DNA from: Betaproteobacteria bacterium
Lineage (GTDB): Bacteria; Pseudomonadota; Gammaproteobacteria; Burkholderiales; Burkholderiaceae_D
Length of the DNA: 64,000 bases
Direction of reading: 5' to 3'
NCBI GenBank assembly: GCA_025362735.1
Contig: JANYFL010000038.1
Span: forward strand, 81,490 to 145,489
Under the pieces are notes generated by a model. The model searched no databases and was not told the origin of the DNA. It was given only the letters and a program-made list of their open reading frames with translations. Positions 26,747-35,543 of this stretch are shown here, in pieces (within the stretch, counting starts at the first letter, position 1; every line of letters starts with the position of its first letter). Made by a program: the position numbers and the translations under genes.

Positions 26747-27712
26747 TCACAACTGCGGATAAGCATTCGGCTGGCGCATTAGATTCTGAGCCATTTGCAT
26801 CAAGAAACGCGTACGGGTTGTGCCCCAAGGCGAGAAGCGTCGCAGTTGAAAGAGATTGTCTCCGTGCCTCGACGTTCCCCAAGTGGTTGTAACCGCCGCA
26901 TCAAAGCCGAGATCACGCACCATGTCGACGTGGGCCCGTTCGTAGTCACGATTTGGCTTGCCATTGGGGTAAGCGAACAAAGTAATGCGATGGCCGAGGA
27001 TCTCTTCCAGCCTGGTGCGCCCTGTAGCGATCTCAGTCCGCGCAACTTCGGAAGAGAGTCTGGCAAGAATGGGATGCGAGCAGGTGTGCGCACCGATAGT
27101 CATTTTGGCTTGGTGCATGGCTCGAATTTGCAGCGCAGTCATCATCAGCTCGGGGGAAGGTTCGACCTCCACTTTTTGAGCAAGACCATCGACGGTCGTT
27201 TGCCGAGTATGGATATCGAGATACTTGATTTGATCAATGAGCGCATCAATGGCGTTTCGACGTGAGGCGGCATCAGATAAATCAAAGCGCCCAAACGCAT
27301 CAGCATCAAATAGTCCCACGGGAGCTTGGCGCACCGTTTCAATGATTTGGTCGTTCCACATGCAACCGCCATCGGTAAAACCAGTCGAGATGAAAAACGT
27401 CGCGGTCAGACCGTGTTTTTGCAGAATGGGCAGGGCCACACTGTAGTTGTCTTCATAGCCGTCATCGAAAGTAATGGCTAGAGCGCGACTGGGTAAAGTC
27501 CCTTCACGCAAATGCTTTACCGCATCGGGCAGTGACAAGACATTGAAGGCGGATTTGATCCACGACAGCGTGGCATCAAAACGTGAGGCGTACATTTCTT
27601 CCGGGAAAATGGGATCTTGAACCGGCAGAACACGATGCCAGATCAAGATGGAAAGACGTGCACGCGTGCCTGAGGGCGATAATAGAGAAAACAATTTTTT
27701 CACTGCAGACAT
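26747..27712 (-). CDS. polysaccharide deacetylase (NodB-type)
   Basis: 321 residues when started at the ATG at 27712, which overlaps the stop of the O-ligase gene (ATGA); the longer open frame upstream only reads through that gene. The carbohydrate-esterase-4 motifs are present: TFDDGYEDN (residues 81-89, with the catalytic and metal-binding aspartates) and GAHTCSHPILA with the two metal-binding histidines. It would remove acetyl groups from a glycan. Relatives occur in exosortase-A-type exopolysaccharide loci, matching the upstream neighbour. No convincing signal peptide, so the compartment is uncertain. Confidence 0.82.
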   Translation of the reverse strand: MSAVKKLFSLLSPSGTRARLSILIWHRVLPVQDPIFPEEMYASRFDATLSWIKSAFNVLSLPDAVKHLREGTLPSRALAITFDDGYEDNYSVALPILQKHGLTATFFISTGFTDGGCMWNDQIIETVRQAPVGLFDADAFGRFDLSDAASRRNAIDALIDQIKYLDIHTRQTTVDGLAQKVEVEPSPELMMTALQIRAMHQAKMTIGAHTCSHPILARLSSEVARTEIATGRTRLEEILGHRITLFAYPNGKPNRDYERAHVDMVRDLGFDAAVTTTWGTSRHGDNLFQLRRFSPWGTTRTRFLMQMAQNLMRQPNAYPQL

Positions 27713-29013
27713 CAGGTCGAATTCGTAGCCGTCGGCTGTGGACCTAGGCTTTTCGTTTGTCGGAACGCAGCCATTTTGCTGCCTTGGCTTTCCTCTATCA
27801 AACGACGTAAGGCAACAATGAGCACCATTTGATAGTAGGGCATATCCCAATAAGCCAGACTCAGGAACGCACCGCCGACGAGATAACCGATTTGACTCAC
27901 CTGGATCATGCGCGCAAGGTTCCCCATCCATTCTTTGCCAGGCTGAGTTCCTATGTTACGAATAATCCAGTTTGCGGATAGCCAGGTTTGGAGCCAGAGC
28001 GCCAGGAAAAGAAAAAGGCCAATAAATCCGTGCTCACCCAATATCTGGAAATAAATACTGTGGGCGGCGTGAACGTCAGATGGGTTCGGCGCATAAAGGT
28101 TGAACACGACGGGGTTGTAAATCTCAAAGCCGCCACCGGTAATCCGGGAGGTCGCCAGATTCCAGGCCATATGCCAGGCATTGATCCGGCCCATTGCTGA
28201 TTCATCTTCGTTATAGGTTTTGATCGTTTCCATCCGGGCAAACCATTCGTCTGGCAGGAAGTTGATCACAAACGGGGTCGCCGCAATAATCAAGACAATC
28301 AACAGGAACTTGTTTTTGCTCTTGTAAACGAAGAAGGTCAGCATACCCACGATGGCGAGTAAGCCTCCGCGCGAATGGCTGCCCAATGCACAAAGCAGGG
28401 AAAGGGGCATTGCCGCCAACAATCCCCATTTTTGCCAGCGTTTCGATACCTGAGTCGATAGAAAAGAAAGCATGGGGATGACCATGATTGCGGCCACCGC
28501 AAAGCTATTGTTGTCCTCAATAAAAGATTCTGGTGGCCCCCAGACACGATAACTTCCGCCTGTAATCAGCGTAAAAAAACCGCCTTTGGCGCTCAGGAAT
28601 CCGATGGAGAGCGTCATGACCCACATCATGATTTTGATATGCCGTTCGGTCACAATCACCGACATCGCAAGGATGGTCATCAAATAGATTTTGAATACCT
28701 TGGATAACATTTCCGTGCTGCCACTCGGTGAAAAAGCAAACACCGTCGTGATGCCAACCCAGACAATGAATAGCATCAGCGTAATGGCCGGGCCATTTGT
28801 CGGCGTGCGCTTGGGTTCTTTTGATGTGAACATCGCCAGCATGGTTACTGCGGCCGCTGCTACTCCGAAAGGCAAGCTATAGGCAAAAGTCCAGGAATAG
28901 CGATGGGGATTCAGCAGGCTGATAAAGGTCCAGACCGCAATCCCGACCCATGGACGGGTCAGCCCATAGCAAAGAGCGACAAAGACGCCAATGACTAAAA
29001 CAATGTCGCGCAT
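27712..29013 (-). CDS. O-glycosylation/O-antigen ligase-like protein, exosortase-A-associated type
   Basis: A 433-residue membrane protein with about ten hydrophobic segments and a Wzy_C-like domain. The N-terminus (RPWVGIAVWTFISLLNPHRY) and the SFIEDNNSFAVAAIMVIPML stretch match the exosortase-A-system-associated O-glycosylation ligase family. It would join the flipped oligosaccharide to an acceptor or polymerise it in the periplasm. The family normally accompanies PEP-CTERM/exosortase genes; none of those is in this window. First gene of the leftward glycan operon. Confidence 0.82.
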   Translation of the reverse strand: MRDIVLVIGVFVALCYGLTRPWVGIAVWTFISLLNPHRYSWTFAYSLPFGVAAAAVTMLAMFTSKEPKRTPTNGPAITLMLFIVWVGITTVFAFSPSGSTEMLSKVFKIYLMTILAMSVIVTERHIKIMMWVMTLSIGFLSAKGGFFTLITGGSYRVWGPPESFIEDNNSFAVAAIMVIPMLSFLSTQVSKRWQKWGLLAAMPLSLLCALGSHSRGGLLAIVGMLTFFVYKSKNKFLLIVLIIAATPFVINFLPDEWFARMETIKTYNEDESAMGRINAWHMAWNLATSRITGGGFEIYNPVVFNLYAPNPSDVHAAHSIYFQILGEHGFIGLFLFLALWLQTWLSANWIIRNIGTQPGKEWMGNLARMIQVSQIGYLVGGAFLSLAYWDMPYYQMVLIVALRRLIEESQGSKMAAFRQTKSLGPQPTATNST

Positions 29014-29237
29014 GGATAAAAGAAGCGAATAACGGGATGCACAGGGATGCCTACAATTGGTTTGAGGGTATGCAAAAGCGGCATTATTTAGTGATTATGT
29101 CCGGGTAAAGAGCAGCAATGGTCTGCTCATGAGATTTGGCTGGGTCAGTACAATAGACAGCCGAATGGTCACTAATTTTACGGTATCTCGTCACATTACT
29201 TGAAGACTTGCGATCAATGCCCGGGCAATAACGATTT

Positions 29238-30113
29238 ATGAACGATCCCCTCGTCTACCTTAGCATTGACGGTCATGCCGAAATGCTGTCATTGTCGGAG
29301 GCGCGCATTCCGGTGCTGGATCGTGGTTTTATCTTTGGCGATGGGGTTTACGAGGTCGTGCCGGTCTATGGGCGGTTGCCGTTCCGATTGGACCATCACC
29401 TGAAACGGTTGGAGCGCAGTCTGGCGGCGATCCGCATTGAGAATCCCTTTGATACCACAGGTTGGAAACATCGTATTGCGCAGTTAATTGCATCGTTTCC
29501 GGCGGACGACCAATTTGTTTATATGCAGATCACACGCGGTGTAGCTAAGCGCGGACATGCGTTTCCGAAAGACACGGTCCCAACCGTTTTCATGATGACC
29601 AGCCCACTGGTGTTGCCGACAGACGAGATGCGGACGCAAGGCGTTGCGGTTGTGAGTGCGCAGGACAATCGCTGGCTGCGGTGTGATATTAAATCGACCT
29701 CGCTGCTCGGTAATGTACTGATGGCACAGTATGCGGCTGAACAAGGGGTGACCGAAACCATCTTGTTTCGCGATGGTTTTCTGACCGAGGGATCGTCGAC
29801 CAATGTTTGGGTTGTTAAGGACGGCGTGTTACTTGCGCCGCCGCGTGACAACCGCATGCTGGAGGGTATTCGCTACGCCTTTTTGCTGGAACTGGCGGCG
29901 GCGCACGGATTGAAAGTGGAGTGCAGGCCGATTGCGGAAACTGAAGTACGTCAGGCGGATGAGCTCTTGCTGTCCTCGGCCACGAAGGAAGTCTTGCCGA
30001 TAACGCGGCTGGATGGTCAGCTTGTAGGTCAGGGTGCAGGGGCAGGCAAGCCGGGGCCCGTTTACGAAAAACTGTATGCCTGGTATCAGCAAGCGAAACG
30101 GGAAGCTCGATAG
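29238..30113 (+). CDS. dat: D-amino acid aminotransferase
   Basis: A 291-residue fold-type IV PLP enzyme. The PLP lysine is Lys152 in CDIKSTSLLGNVLM, and GDGVYEVVPVYGRLPFRLD and TEGSSTNVW are the usual substrate-pocket and phosphate-binding stretches. It interconverts D-alanine and D-glutamate with their keto acids, feeding peptidoglycan synthesis. In related genomes dat lies between dacC and ybeD; here both are on the same strand but separated by the glycan cluster on one side and two genes on the other. Distinguishing it from branched-chain aminotransferase rests on overall likeness and context. Confidence 0.85.
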   Translation: MNDPLVYLSIDGHAEMLSLSEARIPVLDRGFIFGDGVYEVVPVYGRLPFRLDHHLKRLERSLAAIRIENPFDTTGWKHRIAQLIASFPADDQFVYMQITRGVAKRGHAFPKDTVPTVFMMTSPLVLPTDEMRTQGVAVVSAQDNRWLRCDIKSTSLLGNVLMAQYAAEQGVTETILFRDGFLTEGSSTNVWVVKDGVLLAPPRDNRMLEGIRYAFLLELAAAHGLKVECRPIAETEVRQADELLLSSATKEVLPITRLDGQLVGQGAGAGKPGPVYEKLYAWYQQAKREAR

Positions 30114-30137
30114 TGCTTCACTTTACTGTTCGTAGTG

Positions 30138-30209
30138 ATTTTCCATCCACCCTTCGATACGCCTGCTTATTGTGTCCAATAAGCAGGCACTCAGGGCGAA
30201 CGGAAAATT
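30138..30209. repeat. palindromic repeat, family F (copy 1)
   Basis: A long hairpin: outer arms TTTTCCATCC / cgGAAAA, with CCTTCGATACG facing CTCAGGGCGAACGG, and a perfect 11-base inner stem GCCTGCTTATT / AATAAGCAGGC with a 6-base loop (30161-30188). It stands between dat and the next gene, where it may end transcription of dat. Relatives are at 46692-46758 and 53272-53370. Confidence 0.75.
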
Positions 30210-30258
30210 GTTTGAGCCGTCGGCAAACTGAACTGCAATCTGCGGTCTGGAAAGTTTG

Positions 30259-31893
30259 ATGACTACATCGCTGCAACCCTATGACGCCGTAATCATCGGT
30301 GGCGGCCATAACGGCTTGGTTTGCGCTTGCTATCTTGCGGCACGCGGACTCAAGGTGCGTGTTCTGGAACGGCGTCATGTCCTCGGGGGCGCGGCGGTCA
30401 CCGAAGAATTTCATCCGGGCTTTCGTAACAGCACGGCGAGTTATACCGTCAGCTTGCTGCATCCATCGGTGATTCGCGATTTAAAGTTGTATGAACATGG
30501 CTTGCGCATTGTCGAGCGCCCCTTCTCAAATTTCCTGCCGCTACAAGATGGATCATCTTTCTTGAAATTGGGCGGTGGACTCGAAGCGACGCAACGTGAA
30601 GTCGCCAAATTCTCGCCTCGTGATGCCGAGCGTTTGCCTGCCTATTACGCCATGCTGGATCGCGTCGTGGCTGTGTTGCGTAGTCTGTTGCAGAAGACGC
30701 CGCCCAATATCGGCGACAAAGGTTTTGCGACGTTTGTGGATTGGGCGCGAGCCTTCAGCACGAGTCGACAATTCGGCAAGCTTGATTTGCCGGGCAAGCG
30801 TGACTTGCTGGCCTTGTTCACACAAAGTGCAGGCGATTTACTCGATCAATGGTTCGAATCGGAACCGATCAAAGCAGCTCTGGGTTTCGATTCCATTGTG
30901 GGTCATTACGCCAGTCCCTACACACCCGGCTCGGCTTATGTGCTGCTGCATCACGTGTTTGGCGAAGTCAACGGCAAGTCCGGTACCTGGGGACATGCAA
31001 TCGGTGGCATGGGTGCGATTACGCAAGCGATGGCGAAGGAAGCGCTTGCACGAGGTGTCGAGTTGTCCGTCAATCAGCCAGTGTTGCAGGTACTGATCAA
31101 GCAGGACAAGGCGGTTGGGGTTGTATTGGAAGACGGCAGCGAAATTCATGCGAAGCAGGTCATTGCCAACGTCAATCCAAAGTTGTTGTTTGGACGCATG
31201 GTTGCGGCGGAACGCTTACCAGATGACTTCAACCAGCGTATGCAGAATTACCGTTGTGGTTCTGGCACCTTCCGCATGAATGTGGCGCTCTCCGAATTGC
31301 CTGATTTCGTTGCATTACCGGGAACCCATCAGCAAGCGCACCATGGTGCGGGCATTGTTCTCGCGCCCTCGCTCGCGTATATGGAGCAGGCTTACTTTGA
31401 TGCGCGACAGTACGGCTGGAGTCTGCGACCGGTAGTGGAAATGCTGATTCCGAGCACCGTTGATGACAGTCTTGCACCACAAGGCCAACATGTAGCCAGC
31501 CTGTTTTGTCAGCAGTTTGCACCGCATCTTGATGCGACTCGATTCCCACAGGGCTGGGCCGGCAACGCTGACCTTAGCCCGCGTGAAGCCGCTGCCGATA
31601 CCATCATTGAAACGGTGACGCGCTTTGCGCCCAATTTCCAGGCGAGCGTCATCGCCAGACAGATTCATTCGCCCGAAGATCTTGAAACCAAGTTTGGCCT
31701 GGTCGATGGCGATATTTTTCATGGCAAACTGAGTCTCGACCAGTTGTTCTCAGCACGGCCTGTGTTGGGTCATGCCGATTACCGCACACCGGTTCGTAAT
31801 CTTTATTTGTGTGGTTCCGGCACGCATCCGGGTGGGGGCGTTACGGGATTGCCGGGCCAGAATGCGGCACGGGAAATTCTGCGGGATAATTGA
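30259..31893 (+). CDS. PYROXD2-like FAD-dependent oxidoreductase
   Basis: A 544-residue flavoprotein of the phytoene-desaturase-like superfamily. The N-terminus has IIGGGHNGL (dinucleotide site) and LERRHVLGGAAVTEEFHPGF, and the C-terminus has LCGSGTHPGGGVTGLPGQNA, the second FAD site. This set is typical of the PYROXD2 group, whose natural substrate is not established; it is not evidence for carotenoid synthesis. The start is the ATG at 30259; a TTG one codon earlier is also possible. It lies after a palindromic repeat and 97 bases before the metallopeptidase gene. Confidence 0.85.
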   Translation: MTTSLQPYDAVIIGGGHNGLVCACYLAARGLKVRVLERRHVLGGAAVTEEFHPGFRNSTASYTVSLLHPSVIRDLKLYEHGLRIVERPFSNFLPLQDGSSFLKLGGGLEATQREVAKFSPRDAERLPAYYAMLDRVVAVLRSLLQKTPPNIGDKGFATFVDWARAFSTSRQFGKLDLPGKRDLLALFTQSAGDLLDQWFESEPIKAALGFDSIVGHYASPYTPGSAYVLLHHVFGEVNGKSGTWGHAIGGMGAITQAMAKEALARGVELSVNQPVLQVLIKQDKAVGVVLEDGSEIHAKQVIANVNPKLLFGRMVAAERLPDDFNQRMQNYRCGSGTFRMNVALSELPDFVALPGTHQQAHHGAGIVLAPSLAYMEQAYFDARQYGWSLRPVVEMLIPSTVDDSLAPQGQHVASLFCQQFAPHLDATRFPQGWAGNADLSPREAAADTIIETVTRFAPNFQASVIARQIHSPEDLETKFGLVDGDIFHGKLSLDQLFSARPVLGHADYRTPVRNLYLCGSGTHPGGGVTGLPGQNAAREILRDN

Positions 31894-31990
31894 TGCAGTA
31901 ACAAAGCAGCATGGTTGGTTTTGTTCCCTGCCCTTCAAGGGGAGGAGTCCTTAAGCGTTTCCGCCCCATCGACCCTGAAGGAACTGCATC

Positions 31991-32857
31991 ATGAAATGGC
32001 AAGATGGTCGTGAAAGTCAGAATGTAGAAGACCGGCGTGGCAGCGGTGGCGGGGGCGGTCGTTTTCCGGGTGGCGGCAAGATCGGCATCGGCACGATTGT
32101 CATTGCACTGGCAGCCTCTTATTTCTTTGGCATTGATCCGAGTGTGATTCTCGGTTTGGCAGGCTCAGGCAATCCCACGACCCAGCAACCTCAGTCCCAA
32201 CTCACCAATGACGAAATGGGCAAGTTCATCAAGGTCGTGTTGGGCGACACAGAAGACACTTGGGCTGCCATTTTCAAGCGATCGGGTCAGGACTATCGCC
32301 AGCCGCACCTTGTTTTGTTTTCCAATTCGACTTCCACCGATTGCGGTCAGGGAAACGCGGCCTCGGGTCCGTTCTACTGTCCTGCTGACGAGACGGTGTA
32401 CATCGATCTGAATTTTTACGAGTTGCTGCGAACCCGTTTCAAAGCCTCGGGGGATTTTGCGCAAGCCTATGTGATTGCCCATGAAGTGGGTCATCACGTA
32501 CAGAATATGCTGGGTGCGACGGCCAAAATGCAGGACTTGCGCGGGCGTTTGTCCGAGGCTGATTTCAACAAGGTTTCGGTGCGAATGGAATTACAGGCTG
32601 ATTGTTACGCGGGAGTGTGGGCACATCGTCTCAAAACCGGACAAAGTCCGATCAAGCTGGATCCCGGTGATGTTGAGGAGGCCCTCAATGCTGCCGCAGC
32701 TATTGGTGACGATACCCTGCAAAAGCAGGCGACGGGCCACGTCGTGCCGGAGAGCTTTACGCATGGAACATCACAACTTCGCGTGACCTGGCTTAAACAA
32801 GGTATCGACAGCGGTGACATGAACTCATGCGATACGTTTGATGGGGTATGGAATTAA
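31991..32857 (+). CDS. neutral zinc metallopeptidase (YpfJ family)
   Basis: 288 residues. A Gly-rich N-terminal region (about residues 17-30) precedes one membrane segment (IGIGTIVIALAASYFFGI), and the rest is outside the cytoplasm. The zinc motif HEVGHH is at 164-169, with a conserved ELQADCYAG stretch 35-40 residues later that supplies the third ligand. Two cysteines at 118 and 130 may form a disulfide. The family is widespread but its substrate is unknown. It is preceded by GAAGGAA as ribosome site. Confidence 0.87.
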   Translation: MKWQDGRESQNVEDRRGSGGGGGRFPGGGKIGIGTIVIALAASYFFGIDPSVILGLAGSGNPTTQQPQSQLTNDEMGKFIKVVLGDTEDTWAAIFKRSGQDYRQPHLVLFSNSTSTDCGQGNAASGPFYCPADETVYIDLNFYELLRTRFKASGDFAQAYVIAHEVGHHVQNMLGATAKMQDLRGRLSEADFNKVSVRMELQADCYAGVWAHRLKTGQSPIKLDPGDVEEALNAAAAIGDDTLQKQATGHVVPESFTHGTSQLRVTWLKQGIDSGDMNSCDTFDGVWN

Positions 32858-32908
32858 CCGACGCTGAAAGCGCTGCATTGAAAACATTTTGCATCAGGAG
32901 TTTTTTGT

Positions 32909-33175
32909 ATGGCTGAGCTCGACAGCATCATCGAATATCCACTCGATTTTCCCATCAAGGTGATGGGGCTGAATGAGCCGGAATTTGTCGCGCTGGTCAG
33001 TGCGCTGGTCTTGCAGTACGCGCCGGATTTTGATTTGGCGACACTGGAATCGAGACCTTCGCGCGAAGGCAAGTATGTGAGTCTGACCGCGACCATCAAC
33101 GCGACTAGCCGCGAGCAGCTTGATGACTTGTATCGTGCCTTATCAAGTCACCCGATGGTGAAGATGGCGTTGTAG
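32909..33175 (+). CDS. ybeD: YbeD/DUF493 family protein
   Basis: 88 residues of the DUF493 family: IIEYPLDFPIKVMGLNE at the start, SLTATINATSREQLDDLYRA and the closing HPMVKMAL are its hallmarks. It is a small ACT-like ferredoxin-fold protein of unknown function that normally precedes lipB-lipA in betaproteobacteria. Here no lipB follows. Instead the last 71 bases overlap the 3' end of a convergent histidine kinase gene. A ribosome site CAGGAG stands 9-14 bases before the ATG. Confidence 0.87.
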   Translation: MAELDSIIEYPLDFPIKVMGLNEPEFVALVSALVLQYAPDFDLATLESRPSREGKYVSLTATINATSREQLDDLYRALSSHPMVKMAL

Positions 33176-34595
33176 TCGTATTCGCATTCGTCGTTATATC
33201 GCTGCGAGACTCGGAACTGCGCCCAATCGGAAAAATCAGGGCTGCGCGCAGGCCGCCGCCAGGCGCATCACTCAATTCAATCCGCCCACCGTGCAGCTTG
33301 GTGACGTTTTGAACAACGGCCAGACCCAGGCCACAATGACCGGAATCACTGCGAGCGGCGTCCAGCCGGGCAAATGGTTGGAGTGCTTGTTCACGCATGT
33401 CATGGGGAATACCAGGACCATGATCATCGACTTCGATTCGATAGCAATCTGATTTGCGTATGCCGCGCACACGCACGGGTGCTGCGCCATGCGTCAGCGC
33501 GTTGCTGACCAGATTATCGATCGCACGATCAATGGCAATGCGGTCTGCAGCAAAGCTATAAAGATCGACCCGCTGCAGGACAACATCTTGACCTGTTCCA
33601 TGCCAGGATTCAATGCGATTCATGATCAGCGAATGAATGTCGACACGTTCGAATTTGCTTTGATCATTGTCGAGCCCACGCAGATAGGCAACGAATTGAT
33701 TAGCGATACGTTCGACTTCGCTAAAGTCTCTTTCAAAGCCGCGTTTGGTTTCAGCTTCTTCGGGGCTGTCCATCAATGCCAGTCTGAGTTTGGCTCGGGT
33801 CAGCGGGGCGCGCAGATCATGCGGCAAACCTGCCAACATCACACGTCGTTCAGCATCGTGATCGGCAAGACGTTCAGCCATGGAATTGAATTGACTGGTC
33901 ACGGCGCGCACTTCGTCTGGTCCAGCCAACGGTAGTTGCGGGCGCTGTCCCAATTCAAAATTTCCTGCGGCCTGAGCCAGCGCACGCAAAGGTCGCGACA
34001 GCTGCAACACATAAAGCGAAACCAGTGTGACCACCAACATCACGCCTGCCACGATAGAAAAAATGATCGTCCAGGGAATGGGCGCCTGAAATCCCTGTGG
34101 TGGAATCATCAGCCACCAGTTGTCCTTATGCATACGGATCCACAGGATCTCATTGGGCGGCATGGTATGACGCACTGTACCGAAGCCATAACGTCGACTT
34201 AAATATCGTACCAGATCATTCGAAAATATTCCGTTGTCATTCGGATCGTTCAGGCTGGCAATGTTTTGGTTCGTACCGCTTTCCATGCCATTGCGCTCAT
34301 CTGCAACCAGGGATGGATCAAAGGTACGCAGCGCCGGCACCGGGGGGTCCTTGAGCAAACGAATCCGCATACCCGTATTGCCCACCAGATGCCGTGCCAC
34401 TTCTTCTGGTGGCGAACGCTGCAGGGCGGTGCGCACCAATGAGACATAACTTCCCACGACTTCACGGCCACGTTGCTCTAAAAAGTCATAACGGAAGCGT
34501 GCGAATACGCCGAAAGTGATGGCTTCGCAGGCAATGATGGCGGCCATGGTCAGCAACAAGGTGCGCGCCCTTAGCGAGCGCGGAAAAAAATTCAC
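33105..34595 (-). CDS. envZ: EnvZ-type sensor histidine kinase
   Basis: A 496-residue inner-membrane kinase. Transmembrane helices are at about 13-33 and 173-197 with a periplasmic sensor between, followed by a HAMP domain (about 198-250), the phosphoacceptor His259 in LPHDLRAPLTRAKL, and the ATPase domain with NLVSNALTHG, DDHGPGIP and GLGLAVV. It should phosphorylate the adjacent regulator. Its ATG overlaps the regulator stop (ATGA). The C-terminal tail after about residue 465 is Thr/Ser/Asn-rich and unlike the family; the last 23 codons run antisense to ybeD. Confidence 0.88.
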   Translation of the reverse strand: MNFFPRSLRARTLLLTMAAIIACEAITFGVFARFRYDFLEQRGREVVGSYVSLVRTALQRSPPEEVARHLVGNTGMRIRLLKDPPVPALRTFDPSLVADERNGMESGTNQNIASLNDPNDNGIFSNDLVRYLSRRYGFGTVRHTMPPNEILWIRMHKDNWWLMIPPQGFQAPIPWTIIFSIVAGVMLVVTLVSLYVLQLSRPLRALAQAAGNFELGQRPQLPLAGPDEVRAVTSQFNSMAERLADHDAERRVMLAGLPHDLRAPLTRAKLRLALMDSPEEAETKRGFERDFSEVERIANQFVAYLRGLDNDQSKFERVDIHSLIMNRIESWHGTGQDVVLQRVDLYSFAADRIAIDRAIDNLVSNALTHGAAPVRVRGIRKSDCYRIEVDDHGPGIPHDMREQALQPFARLDAARSDSGHCGLGLAVVQNVTKLHGGRIELSDAPGGGLRAALIFPIGRSSESRSDITTNANTTTTPSSPSGDLIRHDTSHQAARG

Positions 34596-35392
34596 GCGTC
34601 ACTTCCTTTTGATGATTCCGATTCTGCAATATCGTTATTGCTTTCGCCCGTTGGTACAAAGACATAGCCGAGTCCCCAGATGGTACGGATATAACGTGGA
34701 CGGGAGGGGTCGTCTTCAATGCTGCGACGCAGGCGATAGATCTGCATGTCGATTGCACGATCCAGACTGTCGGTATCGCCACCGCGGGTCAATTCCAGCA
34801 GACGCTCGCGCTTGAGAGGGCGGTTCGCATTGCGAATCAGCACCGACAGCAAACTGAATTCGCCTCCGGTTAAATTAATCAGGTTGCCCTCGCGGCGTAG
34901 CTCCCGGGCATCGAAGTCGCAGCTGAATGGACCGAAATGAAAAGGCTTTGATAAGCCTTCGAAAGGCATGGTCGGGTTGCGTCGTAATACGGCTTCAATA
35001 CGTGCAAGTAGCTCGCGTGCTTCAAACGGTTTGCCAAGGTAATCGTCGGCACCCATTTCAAGGCCGAGAATACGATCAACCGCTTCATCCCGAGCGGTCA
35101 GCATGATAATCGGGACCGATTCGCCCCCATTTTTGGCTCCGCTGGTGCGCAGTCTGCGGCAAGCCGTCAAACCATCTTCACCCGGCATCATCAGGTCGAG
35201 AATCACGAGGTGCGGGCTGTAGCGTTCGAGATAGGTGTCGAGCTGAACTGTATCGGGAAGTAACAGTACGTCGAAGCCGTGCCGGGTCAAATAACTGGAG
35301 AGCAGTTGACGCAACTCGGCGTCATCGTCCACGACCAGGAGGCGACGTTTGATAGGAAGTGACGATTTATCTTGTGTTGAAGGCATGCTCAT
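34592..35392 (-). CDS. ompR: OmpR-type response regulator
   Basis: A 266-residue two-domain regulator. The receiver domain has DDD at 22-24, the phosphorylation site Asp66 (ILDLMMPGEDG) and the GKPF lysine. The C-terminal winged helix is of the OmpR/PhoB type and ends in YIRTIWGLGYVFVPTG. It binds DNA and controls transcription, probably of envelope genes such as the divergent Spy-like gene at 35544, though that link is inference. An in-frame start two codons downstream is possible. The C-terminal tail beyond the winged helix (about 20 residues, Ser/Glu-rich) is dispensable-looking. Confidence 0.88.
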   Translation of the reverse strand: MSMPSTQDKSSLPIKRRLLVVDDDAELRQLLSSYLTRHGFDVLLLPDTVQLDTYLERYSPHLVILDLMMPGEDGLTACRRLRTSGAKNGGESVPIIMLTARDEAVDRILGLEMGADDYLGKPFEARELLARIEAVLRRNPTMPFEGLSKPFHFGPFSCDFDARELRREGNLINLTGGEFSLLSVLIRNANRPLKRERLLELTRGGDTDSLDRAIDMQIYRLRRSIEDDPSRPRYIRTIWGLGYVFVPTGESNNDIAESESSKGSDA

Positions 35393-35543
35393 GGTCCTGT
35401 CATTCTAGACAGTGCTTGTATCTGCAACCAAACGGGAAACAATTTGATACTAATTTGTTCGGGGCGTGATGGTTTGGAGATGAATGCCTGGCGTAGTCTG
35501 AAGATAATGAAATCATCGTATTTCATACCACCAGGAGAGCACC

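Noticed and set aside
30259..31893. Reading the PYROXD2-like gene as carotenoid phytoene desaturase.
   Set aside because: Its motifs fit the PYROXD2 group, and no phytoene synthase or other carotenoid gene is near.
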